NCBI RefSeq assembly: GCF_014692875.1
Contig: NZ_CP061171.1
Location: 5,394,001 to 5,458,000, forward strand
Reading direction: 5' to 3'
From: Pedobacter riviphilus
Lineage (GTDB): Bacteria > Bacteroidota > Bacteroidia > Sphingobacteriales > Sphingobacteriaceae
Length of the DNA stretch: 64,000 nucleotides
The number at the start of each line of letters is the position of its first letter. Within the stretch, counting starts at the first letter, position 1. Below are positions 8,114 to 17,397 of this stretch, piece after piece. Position numbers and translations under genes: made by a program. Below the pieces are notes generated by a model, which saw only the letters and a list, made by a program, of their open reading frames with translations, searched no databases and was not told the DNA's origin.

Positions 8114-9721
8114 CTACTGAAGGTTAAGGAGTGCTTGTCTTACCGCATTGTCGGTTTGATTTGCTGCCTTATAATAGCCTACATCGCCCAGATAGTAGCG
8201 ACAAAGCAAGGCTTTAAGGTCATTTAAGATCACATTTTTCGAATTGTACAATTGAAAACGATCTATCGCTATGTTTTTACGTTGAAGAAACCCGATAAAA
8301 TCTTTAAAATCATTATCGTTTATGGTGAAGATATTGATATTCTGTTCTACAAAACTGGCACTGTACTTATTGGTAAGTACATTAAACACGTAATCGGAAA
8401 GTACTTTCTTACTTACTAAATTACTGTAAAACTTATTGTAACCATTCGTGTCTAATCTCACAAATATATCTGGCTGGATACCGCCAATAGGCTTAACTTT
8501 TCTGTTCTGCTGAATATTTACACCTTCGGTTTTCTCAATAGAATCTTGAAAAGAAGTACGGTCTCCTGTAAGCTCTCCGTCCATCATCCGCTCGTCTAAT
8601 TCATGTTTGTAAGCGTCGTAACCTTTTTTGTAAGATTTTTGGATACTCCGGCCAGATGGTGTGTAATATCTTGCGATGGTTAAGTTCAATGCAGAGCCGT
8701 CTCCAAAAGCAAATTGCTCCTGTACCAAACCTTTGCCAAAGGAGCGGCGGCCAACAATAATCCCTCGCCCCAAATCCTGGATAGCCCCTGCTACAATTTC
8801 GCTGGCCGAGGCCGTATTTTCATTAATTAAGACAGCCAGTTTGCCATTTTGAAAAGCGCCTGTTCCTGTAGAAAAATAATCGGTACGTGGCTCATGCTTA
8901 CCCTGCGTATACACAATAAGTTTGTTCTCGCCCAAAAACTGATCAGCAAGTCCTGTAGCTGCAGTGAAATAACCACCTCCATTATCGCGCAGGTCAAGAA
9001 TCAGCTTTTTCATGCCCTTTGCTTTCAGGTTGTTAGCCGCGACGGAGAAATCGTTGTCGGTATTAGCACCAAATTTACTGATTCGTACATAACCTGTTTC
9101 GTTGTTGATCATATAGGCGGCATCAATGCTGCTGATGTTTACTTTGCCGCGGGTAACCATGATTCGGTTACTTTGTGAAGCCCCCGAGTGTAAAAGCACT
9201 ACGCTCACACCAGTTCCAGATTTACCTTTAAAACGACCAGTAAGTTGGTCTTTGGGTAGGTTTCGGCCACTTACTACTGCGGTATCGATACTCAAAATCT
9301 TATCGCCCAATTTAATTCCTGCCTGATAAGCTGGCCCATCCTTAACCACACTGGTAACCATCATGGTATCGTTAAGCATATAATATTCTATACCTACGCC
9401 TTCAAAATTCCCTTCCAGGTTATCGGTCATATCTTGCGCATCCGTTGGTGGCAGGTAAACACTATGTGGATCGAGTTGGTGTAAAACGCTGTCGATAGGT
9501 AAGTTTTGAAGCGAATCGGTATTGATGTCATCAACATAATTGCCATTGATGATGTGTAAGATCTCGTTTAATTTTTCGTCGCTATTGTTGGCTAACTGCG
9601 GACTTTTTTTAACGCCAAAACCTTGATCCTTAATGAATTTTATGCCCAAAAACATACCCGCTATTAAAATTACAGAATAGCTTAAAGCGATCAGTGCGTT
9701 ATTACGGGTATTTTTTTTCAT
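8114..9721 (-). CDS. S41-family C-terminal processing protease
   Basis: This CtpA/Tsp-like serine protease degrades or trims envelope proteins. The 535-residue product has an N-terminal membrane anchor or uncleaved signal (residues 9-28), a PDZ domain (about 100-180, with GIKLGDKILSID) and the S41 core. The Ser-Lys dyad is Ser305 in NENTASASEI and Lys330 in FGKGLVQE, 25 residues apart as in E. coli Tsp. DLRDNGGGYF (243-252) is the conserved oxyanion-side loop. A C-terminal extension of about 140 residues follows the catalytic core. The gene is divergent from murQ. Confidence 0.93.
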   Translation of the reverse strand: MKKNTRNNALIALSYSVILIAGMFLGIKFIKDQGFGVKKSPQLANNSDEKLNEILHIINGNYVDDINTDSLQNLPIDSVLHQLDPHSVYLPPTDAQDMTDNLEGNFEGVGIEYYMLNDTMMVTSVVKDGPAYQAGIKLGDKILSIDTAVVSGRNLPKDQLTGRFKGKSGTGVSVVLLHSGASQSNRIMVTRGKVNISSIDAAYMINNETGYVRISKFGANTDNDFSVAANNLKAKGMKKLILDLRDNGGGYFTAATGLADQFLGENKLIVYTQGKHEPRTDYFSTGTGAFQNGKLAVLINENTASASEIVAGAIQDLGRGIIVGRRSFGKGLVQEQFAFGDGSALNLTIARYYTPSGRSIQKSYKKGYDAYKHELDERMMDGELTGDRTSFQDSIEKTEGVNIQQNRKVKPIGGIQPDIFVRLDTNGYNKFYSNLVSKKVLSDYVFNVLTNKYSASFVEQNINIFTINDNDFKDFIGFLQRKNIAIDRFQLYNSKNVILNDLKALLCRYYLGDVGYYKAANQTDNAVRQALLNLQ

Positions 9722-9911
9722 CAGCGTTACTGCAAATTTATGAAAATTAGCGAGTTGATATATTTTTTAACTGCATTTTCATGTCTTTTGTTTATAATAT
9801 TTAACATTAATTAACGCAAGGAAGGCCTCGCTTGAAATTTATGACACATATTTTTGGATTTTTAGCGCAGTTTTTAGAAAGAATTTACCGAATTTTATCA
9901 AAATTAAATTT

Positions 9912-10715
9912 ATGAATAGAGTTACCGAGCAAGAATCTAACTATGACCACATCGATCAGATGTCGGTATTAGAAGTTTTGCAGGGCATTAATAACGAAGA
10001 TAAAACTGTAGCATTTGCAGTTGAAAAATGTTTGCCTCAGATTGAAAAATTAACGTCGGCAGTGGCTGGACGGATGAAAAAAGGTGGCCGTCTCTTTTAT
10101 ATAGGTGCAGGTACAAGTGGCCGTTTAGGTGTAGTAGATGCTTCAGAATGCCCGCCTACTTACGGTGTTCCTTTTGATTGGGTTGTAGGAATTATTGCTG
10201 GCGGCGATACAGCCATTAGAAGAGCGGTAGAATTTGCTGAAGATGATGCTGAACAAGCCTGGAAAGATCTTCAGGAATTTGAGATTAATGAAAAAGATTG
10301 TTTAGTTGGCCTGGCAGCATCGGGTACTACCCCGTACGTCATCGGTGGTTTAAACACGGCACGCAAGCATGGCATTTTAACTGGCTGCATTGTTTGCAAT
10401 ACCGGTGGGCCAATAGCTGCCGAATCTGATTTTCCGGTTGAAGTAGTAGTTGGGCCTGAGTTTGTTACCGGTTCTACCCGGATGAAATCGGGTACGGCGC
10501 AAAAGATGGTATTAAACATGTTAAGCACTACTGTTATGGTTCAGTTGGGGCGTGTAGTTGGCAATAAAATGGTCGATATGCAGTTAACCAATCATAAGCT
10601 GGTAGATCGTGGTACACAAATGGTTGCCGATGAACTGAATATAGGATATGAAGCAGCAGCAGAGTTATTAACCCGTTATGGAAGTGTGCGTAAAGCAGTT
10701 GAAGCCGGACATTAA
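9912..10715 (+). CDS. murQ: N-acetylmuramic acid 6-phosphate etherase MurQ
   Basis: MurQ cleaves the lactyl ether of MurNAc-6-phosphate to give GlcNAc-6-phosphate and lactate during peptidoglycan recycling. The 267-residue product is a SIS-domain protein with TEQESNYDHID at the start, GAGTSGRLG (65-73) and the catalytic-loop ASECPPTYG in which Glu79 corresponds to the essential Glu83 of E. coli. GSTRMKSGTAQKM marks the second signature. It lacks the UBA-like tail of longer enzymes, as do other Bacteroidota copies. A 108-nt spacer with a word-type repeat separates it from the next gene. Confidence 0.95.
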   Translation: MNRVTEQESNYDHIDQMSVLEVLQGINNEDKTVAFAVEKCLPQIEKLTSAVAGRMKKGGRLFYIGAGTSGRLGVVDASECPPTYGVPFDWVVGIIAGGDTAIRRAVEFAEDDAEQAWKDLQEFEINEKDCLVGLAASGTTPYVIGGLNTARKHGILTGCIVCNTGGPIAAESDFPVEVVVGPEFVTGSTRMKSGTAQKMVLNMLSTTVMVQLGRVVGNKMVDMQLTNHKLVDRGTQMVADELNIGYEAAAELLTRYGSVRKAVEAGH

Positions 10716-10720
10716 AAAAT

Positions 10721-10808
10721 GAGAGAATGCTTGAGTGATAGAATTAGAGGATGATTGATCTCAGCAGCAGTATCAAACATTCACTCATTCAAAACTCACC
10801 CATTCAAT
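10721..10808. repeat. Word-type inverted repeat (GAATG-TGAGTGA)
   Basis: The left array (10721-10759: GAGAATGCTTGAGTGATAGAA and following words) faces the right array CATTCACTCATTC, CTCACCCATTCAATA (10778-10808). The reverse complement of the right arm reads GAATGGGTGAG and GAATGAGTGAATG. The same words recur at 62437-62520. Confidence 0.55.
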
Positions 10809-10822
10809 AATTAAAAAGAAGC

Positions 10823-11389
10823 ATGCACGAAATTGAGCCTTATTATCAGTGGAGAGATGATTATATTTCGGCAGAAGATGAGCGTTCGCCATTTTACAAT
10901 ACCGAATATTCGGAACTTTACTTCGATAAGCAGATTTATAACTTTTTACTGCACCCACAATGGGATGAGTTCGGCTCGAATACCCTGTACATGAAGGTGT
11001 TGTACGTTGATTATGACCGCAGTTATGCCATTATAGAGTTTATAGGGGAATGGAACGATGCCATTAATAACGATATTATGCTGCTGAAACGCGATATTTT
11101 AGAGCTGATGATGGACGAAGGCATTAATAAATTTATCCTGATCGGTGAAAATGTGCTGAATTTTCATGCCTCTGATGACAGTTATTATGAAGAGTGGTTT
11201 CAGGAAGTAGAAGATGGCTGGATTGTTGGGGTAAATTTTCAGGAACACGTAATCACCGAGTTTCGCGATAATAACATCGATTATTACATTAACTTTGGTG
11301 GTGCATTTGACAATCTGCCATGGCGCACACTAAAACCACTACAGTTCTTTAAAAAAGTTGAAGAACTGCTGACAAAAAGATTAAACTAA
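10823..11389 (+). CDS. Conserved protein of unknown function
   Basis: The 188-residue product has no signal peptide or membrane segment and is strongly acidic and aromatic, opening with MHEIEPYYQWRDDY. I do not recognise a named domain. Its position directly after murQ and before the BI-1 family gene, and its lack of low-complexity sequence, suggest a genuine cytoplasmic protein. It resembles, from memory, unannotated proteins that occur next to murQ in other Sphingobacteriaceae. No function is proposed. Confidence 0.75.
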   Translation: MHEIEPYYQWRDDYISAEDERSPFYNTEYSELYFDKQIYNFLLHPQWDEFGSNTLYMKVLYVDYDRSYAIIEFIGEWNDAINNDIMLLKRDILELMMDEGINKFILIGENVLNFHASDDSYYEEWFQEVEDGWIVGVNFQEHVITEFRDNNIDYYINFGGAFDNLPWRTLKPLQFFKKVEELLTKRLN

Positions 11390-11426
11390 ATATTTATTTT
11401 TATATAGTTAAATACACAAATTTAAA

Positions 11427-12182
11427 ATGGAACAACAAAATTATCAATATCAAGACAACAGTGTTTTTGTACAGGAAAAATCTGTTTCTAAAAAATTCTT
11501 TGCAAACGTTTTCTTATGGATGTTCGTGGCATTGAGTTTATCAACAGTAGCTGCCTATTTATTTGGTACCAATGAGCAGTTAATGCAATACCTTTTAAAT
11601 ATTAATCCAACAACTGGTAAAGTGAGCATGTCAATTTTTGGTTATGTAGCCATGTTTGCACCGCTTGGACTGGTTTTATTAATGGGATTCGGATTAAGTA
11701 GATTATCATTGCCGGCGTTAATTGGCGTTTTTGTACTTTATTCAGTGTTAACTGGAGTTAGTTTAAGTTTTATCTTGTTAACTTATACTTCAGGTTCAGT
11801 AGTGAGCTGTTTTGCAGGAGCTGCCGGAATATTTGGAATTATGGCATTTATGGGCTATACAACCAATATCGACCTAAGTAAATTTGGGCCGATTTTAATG
11901 GTTGGGGTAATTGGCTTAGTGATTGCCAGCGTAATTAATATGTTTATTCAAAGCGAACAGTTCAGTTTGTTTATGGCATTTATTGGTATCGCCATATTTA
12001 CGGCATTAACGGCTTATGATGTGCAAAAAATTAAAAGAATTGGCGAAGGGATAGAAGCTAGCGGCGAACAGGTTCTTCAGATTGAATCTAAAAAAATGGC
12101 TATTGTAGCTGCACTATCTCTATACTTAGATTTCTTAAATATCTTCCTTTTCTTACTTCGTATTTTCGGAAGCAGAAAGTAA
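11427..12182 (+). CDS. Bax inhibitor-1/YccA-family membrane protein
   Basis: The 251-residue product begins with a hydrophilic tail of about 20 residues and then has about seven hydrophobic segments, ending with the charged motif ESKKMAIVAALSLYLDFLNIF that is typical of the family. TAYDVQKIK precedes it and contains one of the conserved acidic residues proposed to gate calcium leak in BsYetJ. The family forms pH-sensitive leak channels or modulates membrane proteases such as FtsH (YccA). Which applies here is unknown. A terminator follows at 12205-12235. Confidence 0.92.
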   Translation: MEQQNYQYQDNSVFVQEKSVSKKFFANVFLWMFVALSLSTVAAYLFGTNEQLMQYLLNINPTTGKVSMSIFGYVAMFAPLGLVLLMGFGLSRLSLPALIGVFVLYSVLTGVSLSFILLTYTSGSVVSCFAGAAGIFGIMAFMGYTTNIDLSKFGPILMVGVIGLVIASVINMFIQSEQFSLFMAFIGIAIFTALTAYDVQKIKRIGEGIEASGEQVLQIESKKMAIVAALSLYLDFLNIFLFLLRIFGSRK

Positions 12183-12204
12183 TCATTAACAGAACAATAT
12201 TCTT

Positions 12205-12235
12205 AAGGCCGCGCAGTTTTGCGTGGCCTTTGTAA
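12205..12235 (+). terminator. Terminator after the BI-1 family gene
   Basis: An 11-bp stem with one G-U pair (12205-12215 with 12220-12230, loop GTTT) is followed by TGTAATTTT. It separates the upstream unit from the metH regulatory region. Confidence 0.75.
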
Positions 12236-12261
12236 TTTTATTTGGTAGCAATGCGATAAAT

Positions 12262-12293
12262 TTTGGAATTGATGTTGCTTTGTTGCATTTTTG
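12262..12293 (+). promoter_or_regulatory. Likely metH promoter
   Basis: TTTG (12262-12265), a 20-nt spacer and CATTTTTG (12286-12293, one mismatch to TAnnTTTG) place the transcript start near 12300, exactly where the riboswitch begins. Confidence 0.6.
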
Positions 12294-12297
12294 TATG

Positions 12298-12397
12298 CTT
12301 ATTAAGAAAGACGGAGGGATTAGACCCAACGAAGTCTTAGCAACCTGTAACCTACAAGGTGCTAAATTCTATTCTGCAAATAGCGGAAACAGATAAG
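12298..12397 (+). ncRNA. SAM-I (S-box) riboswitch
   Basis: The element has P1 CTTAT/ATAAG (12298-12302 with 12393-12397), the conserved GGAGGGA, GACCCAACGAAG and TTAGCAACC core, GGTGCTAAATTC in J3/4 and the closing GGAAACAGATAAG, all in S-box order. It binds S-adenosylmethionine and lies 135 nt before metH, whose pathway produces the SAM precursor. No U-tract terminator follows the aptamer. The only strong downstream structure is the 18-bp hairpin at 12458-12522. Confidence 0.94.
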
Positions 12398-12457
12398 TTT
12401 AGGATTACGATTCACGTACCAACTTTTTAAATAAGCCTTTTAGAGACTTGAGACTAT

Positions 12458-12522
12458 AGATTTGAGATTTGAGACATTGCGTCTTATCCATGCTCATATC
12501 TAACGTCTCATATCTCAAATCT
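12458..12522. repeat. 18-bp inverted repeat between riboswitch and metH
   Basis: The arms at 12458-12475 (AGATTTGAGATTTGAGAC) and 12505-12522 are reverse complements at 17 of 18 positions, with a 29-nt loop. The preceding GAGACTTGAGACTATAGA carries the same word. The structure ends 10 nt before the metH ATG, so it could affect translation or be a resident word-type repeat. Confidence 0.8.
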
Positions 12523-12532
12523 TACAACAAGA

Positions 12533-15500
12533 ATGAGCATAAGAGAAGAATTAGAAAAACGTATTTTGGTGATTGATGGTGCAATGGGTACCATGATTCA
12601 GCGATATACCCTAACCGAAGAAGATTTTAGAGGGGAACGATTTAAAAACCATCCCTGTGATGTAAAAGGCAATAACGATTTGCTCAACATCACACGTCCG
12701 GATATTATTAAAACAATACACCTGGAGTACCTGGCGGCTGGTGCCGATATCATCGAAACTAATACGTTCAGTACACAGCGCATTTCCATGGCCGATTACC
12801 AGATGGAAGACCTTTCTTACGAGATGAGTTTTGAAGGTGCACGTGTGGCAAAAGAAGCTGTAAACGAATTTATGGCTGCAAATCCAGATCGTAAATGCTT
12901 TGTGGCCGGTGCTATTGGCCCAACCAACCGTACCCTTTCCATGTCGCCAAATGTAAACGACCCTGGTTTTAGGGCGGTTTATTTTGATGAACTGGAAGCT
13001 GCTTATTACGAACAGGTACGTGGTTTGGTAGATGGTGGTTCTGATGTATTATTAATCGAAACCATTTTCGATACGTTAAATGCTAAAGTGGCTATTGTGG
13101 CCATTAAAAAATATGAAGAGGTAATTGGCCGTAAACTGGAGATCATGATTTCTGGTACCATTACAGATGCCTCTGGAAGAACGCTTTCAGGCCAAACAGC
13201 CGAAGCTTTTTTGAACTCTGTAATGCATGCTAAACCATTAAGTATTGGTTTTAACTGTGCTTTGGGAGCTAAAGAAATGCGTCCGCATATTGAGGAGCTT
13301 GCCGCAAAAGCAGGTTGTTATGTTTCGGCCTATCCAAATGCTGGTTTGCCAAATGAGTTTGGAGCTTACGATGAGCAACCGCATGAAACGGCACATTTGG
13401 TAGACGATTTTATTGCATCAGGTTTTGTGAACATTGTGGGTGGATGCTGTGGTACCACGCCAGAGCATATTGGTTGTATTGCTAAAAATGCGAGGAAAGC
13501 CGAGCCGAGGAAAGTACCAGTGCTTGAGCCTTACATGCGTTTAAGCGGATTGGAACCGGTAACCATCACTCCAGAAAGCATTTTCGTCAATATTGGTGAA
13601 AGAACAAATATTACCGGATCCCCTAAATTCTCTAAACTGATCTTAGGTGGCGATTATGAGGCTGCATTGGCTGTTGCCTTACAACAGGTTGAGGGCGGTG
13701 CGCAGGTAATCGATGTGAACATGGACGAAGGGATGTTGGATTCGGAAGCGGCAATGACCAAATTCTTAAATCTCATTGCCTCTGAACCTGATATTGCTAA
13801 ATTGCCCATCATGGTCGATTCATCCAAATGGTCGGTTATTGAAAATGGCTTAAAATGTTTGCAGGGAAAAGGGATTGTAAACTCCATCTCCTTAAAGGAA
13901 GGGGAGGAGAAATTCCGCGAAAGCGCCCGCAAAATTATGCAATATGGTGCTGCGGTAGTAGTAATGGCTTTTGATGAGCAGGGACAGGCCGATAATTATG
14001 AGCGTAGAAAGGAAATTTGCAAAAGAAGTTACGATATCCTGGTGAATGAAATTGGTTTCCCGGCAGAGGATATTATTTTCGATCCGAATATCTTAACCGT
14101 TGCAACAGGATTGGAAGAGCATAATAATTATGCAGTCGATTTTATAAATGCCACCCGTTGGATTAAAGAAAACCTGCCTCATGCTAAAGTGAGTGGAGGG
14201 GTTTCTAACATTTCGTTCTCTTTTAGGGGGAATAATGTAGTGCGAGAAGCCATGCACTCGGCATTTCTTTACCATGCCATTCAGGCTGGTTTAGATATGG
14301 GAATTGTAAATGCAGGGATGTTGGAGGTTTACCAGGAAATTCCACCCGAGTTGTTAGAAAGGGTAGAAGATGTACTCTTAAACCGAAGGGAAGATGCAAC
14401 AGAGCGTTTAGTAGAATATGCTGATACTGTAAAATCGAAAGGTAAAGAGGTGGTTAAAGATGAAGAGTGGAGAAAAGGTTCTGTTGAAGAGAGATTATCT
14501 CATTCTTTAGTTAAAGGAATTGTAGAATACCTGGATGATGATGTAGAGGAGGCCAGACAAAAATATGCCCGCCCGATTCAGGTAATCGAGGGGCCGTTGA
14601 TGGACGGGATGAATATTGTGGGTGATTTATTCGGTGCCGGAAAAATGTTCTTGCCCCAGGTGGTTAAATCGGCAAGGGTAATGAAAAAAGCCGTAGCCTA
14701 TTTATTGCCATTTATAGAACAGGAGAAACTGGATAATCCCGATCAGGATCAAAACTCTTCCGCAGGAAAAGTATTAATGGCCACTGTTAAGGGCGATGTG
14801 CACGATATAGGAAAAAATATTGTGGGCGTGGTTTTAGCCTGTAACAACTTCGAAATTGTTGATATGGGCGTGATGGTTCCTGCGCAGGAGATCATTAAAA
14901 AAGCCAAGGAAATAAATGCCGATATTATTGGTTTAAGTGGTTTAATTACACCATCACTTGATGAAATGGTTCACTTTGCAAAAGAAATGGAACGCGAAGG
15001 CTTTACCATTCCATTAATTATCGGCGGTGCAACTACCTCAAGGATCCACGCGGCAGTAAAAGTGGCACCAAATTACTCTGGGCCTGCTATCCATGTGTTA
15101 GATGCTTCCAGAAGTGTTACGGTTTGCAGTACTTTAATGAATCCGGATACCAGAGACGAATATATTGCAGGCATCAGGGCTGAATATGATAAAGCCCGCG
15201 AAGCGCATTTAAACAAACGATCGGATAAACGCTTTAAAACCTTAGAAGAAGCACGTGCAAATAAATTTAAGATCGATTTTCAACCTAATCTACCTGTTCC
15301 GGAATTTACTGGTACAAGGGTCTTCGATAATTATCCTTTAGAAGAACTGGTTCCATATATCGATTGGACGCCATTTTTTCATACCTGGGAGCTCCGTGGT
15401 AGTTACCCGAAAATTTTCGACGATAAAAATGTAGGCGACGAAGCGAAGAAACTTTTTGATGATGCACAGACTTTATTAAAACGTATCCTCGACGAAAAAT

Positions 15501-16234
15501 TGTTAACAGCAAGAGCCGTAATTGGTTTCTGGCCGGCAAATGCGGTAGGAGACGATATTCAGCTAACAGTTGCCGGTGATCAGTTGTCAAATGACTCCGA
15601 ACTGAAAACTGAGAACTCTAAACTGGTAACTATTCATACCCTTCGCCAGCAGGCCGAAAAAGTTGATGGGCAACCTTACTATGCTTTATCTGATTTCATT
15701 GCACCGAAAGAAAGCGGAATTCAGGATTATTTTGGTGGCTTTGCCGTAACTGCAGGTATCGGCATTGATGAACTGGTGAATGAGTTCGAATCCAATTACG
15801 ATGATTACAACAGCATCATGGCCAAAGCATTGGCCGATCGTTTAGCTGAAGCTTTTGCTGAGCGCATGCACGAACGCGTGCGTAAAGAATACTGGGGTTA
15901 TGCACAGGATGAAAATCTGAGCAATCAAGAATTGATTAAGGAGGAATATGCAGGCATTCGTCCGGCCCCAGGTTACCCTGCCTGTCCGGAACATACTGAA
16001 AAAGGAACTTTATTCCAGTTGCTTGATGCAGAGAATAAAATAGGATTACACTTAACCGAAAGTTATGCCATGTATCCAACAGCGGCAGTAAGTGGGTTTT
16101 ATTTCGCGCATCCCGATTCGAGGTATTTTGGATTAGGAAAAATTACTAAAGATCAGATTGAAGATTACGCCATCAGAAAGAATATGCCGATTGAAGAAGT
16201 AGAACGGTGGCTGAGTCCGAATTTAGCTTATTAA
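12533..16234 (+). CDS. metH: Cobalamin-dependent methionine synthase MetH
   Basis: MetH transfers the methyl group of 5-methyl-tetrahydrofolate to homocysteine through methylcobalamin. The 1233-residue product is full length with all four modules: homocysteine domain with zinc ligands Cys242, Cys305 and Cys306 (GGCCGTT), pterin domain (about 350-620, opening near FVNIGERTN), cobalamin cap and Rossmann domain with Asp755 and His757 of GDVHDIGKN as lower ligand region, and the SAM-dependent reactivation domain (about 900-1233, with [12 protein letters not shown]). Residues 1017-1031 look like a foreign insert encoded by a word-type repeat. Expression should fall when SAM is abundant. metF follows after 74 nt. 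Confidence 0.98.
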   Translation: MSIREELEKRILVIDGAMGTMIQRYTLTEEDFRGERFKNHPCDVKGNNDLLNITRPDIIKTIHLEYLAAGADIIETNTFSTQRISMADYQMEDLSYEMSFEGARVAKEAVNEFMAANPDRKCFVAGAIGPTNRTLSMSPNVNDPGFRAVYFDELEAAYYEQVRGLVDGGSDVLLIETIFDTLNAKVAIVAIKKYEEVIGRKLEIMISGTITDASGRTLSGQTAEAFLNSVMHAKPLSIGFNCALGAKEMRPHIEELAAKAGCYVSAYPNAGLPNEFGAYDEQPHETAHLVDDFIASGFVNIVGGCCGTTPEHIGCIAKNARKAEPRKVPVLEPYMRLSGLEPVTITPESIFVNIGERTNITGSPKFSKLILGGDYEAALAVALQQVEGGAQVIDVNMDEGMLDSEAAMTKFLNLIASEPDIAKLPIMVDSSKWSVIENGLKCLQGKGIVNSISLKEGEEKFRESARKIMQYGAAVVVMAFDEQGQADNYERRKEICKRSYDILVNEIGFPAEDIIFDPNILTVATGLEEHNNYAVDFINATRWIKENLPHAKVSGGVSNISFSFRGNNVVREAMHSAFLYHAIQAGLDMGIVNAGMLEVYQEIPPELLERVEDVLLNRREDATERLVEYADTVKSKGKEVVKDEEWRKGSVEERLSHSLVKGIVEYLDDDVEEARQKYARPIQVIEGPLMDGMNIVGDLFGAGKMFLPQVVKSARVMKKAVAYLLPFIEQEKLDNPDQDQNSSAGKVLMATVKGDVHDIGKNIVGVVLACNNFEIVDMGVMVPAQEIIKKAKEINADIIGLSGLITPSLDEMVHFAKEMEREGFTIPLIIGGATTSRIHAAVKVAPNYSGPAIHVLDASRSVTVCSTLMNPDTRDEYIAGIRAEYDKAREAHLNKRSDKRFKTLEEARANKFKIDFQPNLPVPEFTGTRVFDNYPLEELVPYIDWTPFFHTWELRGSYPKIFDDKNVGDEAKKLFDDAQTLLKRILDEKLLTARAVIGFWPANAVGDDIQLTVAGDQLSNDSELKTENSKLVTIHTLRQQAEKVDGQPYYALSDFIAPKESGIQDYFGGFAVTAGIGIDELVNEFESNYDDYNSIMAKALADRLAEAFAERMHERVRKEYWGYAQDENLSNQELIKEEYAGIRPAPGYPACPEHTEKGTLFQLLDAENKIGLHLTESYAMYPTAAVSGFYFAHPDSRYFGLGKITKDQIEDYAIRKNMPIEEVERWLSPNLAY
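15581..15625. repeat. CAGTT/AACTG word array inside metH
   Basis: Within the reactivation domain the DNA reads CAGTTGTCA, then AACTGAAAACTGAGAACTC and AAACTG, the same words as the intergenic arrays at 747-811 and 34730-34796. It is in frame and encodes the polar segment [15 protein letters not shown], placed in the loop between GDDIQLTV and [12 protein letters not shown]. Confidence 0.65.
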
Positions 16235-16308
16235 GCCCTAACCCCTAAAGGGAGAGGGAATTGTATACAAATTAAAATTTAAAGTCCCGATTATTCGGGA
16301 TTAGGAGT

Positions 16309-17262
16309 ATGAAGATTACAGAACATATAAAAAACGCAAAGGGTAAAACCTTGTTCTCTTTTGAATTATTGCCGCCTATTAAAGGGCAAAGTATACAATG
16401 GATTTATGATGCAATAGAACCATTGCTAGAGTTTAATCCGCCTTTTATTGATGTAACTTCGCTCCGCGAGGATTACATTTATAAAGAACAAGCCAATGGT
16501 TTGCTACAAAAGGTATCTTATCGCAAGCGTCCGGGTACTATTGCCATTTGTGCAGCTATTATCCATAAATATAAGGTTGATGCCGTTCCGCATCTTATTT
16601 GCGGTGGATTTACCAAAGAAGAAACCGAAAATGCATTGATCGATTTACAGTTTTTGGGTATCGATAATGTTTTGGCTTTGCGTGGTGATGCCCGTAAGGC
16701 AGATGGGAATTTTGTGCCAACTCTTGGCGGACACAGTTATGCTACAGATTTGATCGAGCATATCAAGAACCATAACGAAGGTAAATTTCTCCACGAAGAT
16801 GTAGAAACCTTTAAAAGCGATTTCTGTATCGGTGTGGCTGGCTACCCTGAAAAACATTTCGAAGCGCCTAACATGAGTACCGATTTCAAATACCTGAAAA
16901 AGAAAGTTGAAGCTGGCGCAGAGTTTATTGTTACGCAGATGTTTTTCGATAATCAGAAGTATTTCGATTTTGTAAAGAAATGCAGGGAAAACGATATCAA
17001 TATTCCAATTATACCAGGGTTGAAGCCTATAAGTACCTTATCGCAGTTAAATGTATTACCTAAAATATTTCATATTGATTTACCTGATGAGTTAACGGAT
17101 GCGCTATCGCATGCCAAAAACAACAACGAGGCAAAAGAAATTGGTACAGAGGCCATGATTAAACAATGTAAAGAACTGATTGATTTTGGTGCCCCGGTAT
17201 TACACTTTTATACCATGGGTCGCCCTGAGCAGACCAAAAAGATTGCGAAAGCTATTTTTTAA
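16309..17262 (+). CDS. metF: 5,10-methylenetetrahydrofolate reductase MetF
   Basis: MetF reduces 5,10-methylene-THF to 5-methyl-THF, the methyl donor used by MetH. The 317-residue product is a TIM-barrel flavoprotein with FSFELLPP near the start (Glu of the catalytic motif), LALRGD (the FAD/NADH loop), FCIGVAGYPEKH and the TQMFFDNQKYFDF segment with the Asp-Gln-Phe active-site pattern typical of the family. It lies 74 nt downstream of metH, so the two are probably one transcript under the SAM riboswitch. The spacer carries a small hairpin TCCCGATTATTCGGGA. Confidence 0.96.
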   Translation: MKITEHIKNAKGKTLFSFELLPPIKGQSIQWIYDAIEPLLEFNPPFIDVTSLREDYIYKEQANGLLQKVSYRKRPGTIAICAAIIHKYKVDAVPHLICGGFTKEETENALIDLQFLGIDNVLALRGDARKADGNFVPTLGGHSYATDLIEHIKNHNEGKFLHEDVETFKSDFCIGVAGYPEKHFEAPNMSTDFKYLKKKVEAGAEFIVTQMFFDNQKYFDFVKKCRENDINIPIIPGLKPISTLSQLNVLPKIFHIDLPDELTDALSHAKNNNEAKEIGTEAMIKQCKELIDFGAPVLHFYTMGRPEQTKKIAKAIF

Positions 17263-17272
17263 AGAAAAATCC

Positions 17273-17320
17273 GTTACTCTGAATTTATTTCAGAGTCTTA
17301 ACTAAAAGATGCTGACCACG
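17273..17320. repeat. Truncated copy of dispersed repeat, family B
   Basis: TTACTCTGAATTTATTTCAGAGTCTTA followed by AAAAGATGCTGA matches one end of the element at 41908-41969 (CGTCACCCTGAATTTATTTCAGGG). The far arm is interrupted after GATGCTGA. I read it as a decayed copy in the spacer after metF. Confidence 0.55.
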
Positions 17321-17397
17321 AAGTAGCTATTAGGCCTTTAAAATAATAAAAGCTGCTAATAAAATGAATTCAGCATAACTGCAAATTAAAAATAATC

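Noticed and set aside
12298..12397. Cobalamin riboswitch before metH
   Set aside because: The conserved core is that of SAM-I, and no B12-box sequence is present.
16280..16305. Terminator between metH and metF
   Set aside because: The TCCCGATTATTCGGGA hairpin has only 6 bp and no U-run, so read-through into metF is expected.
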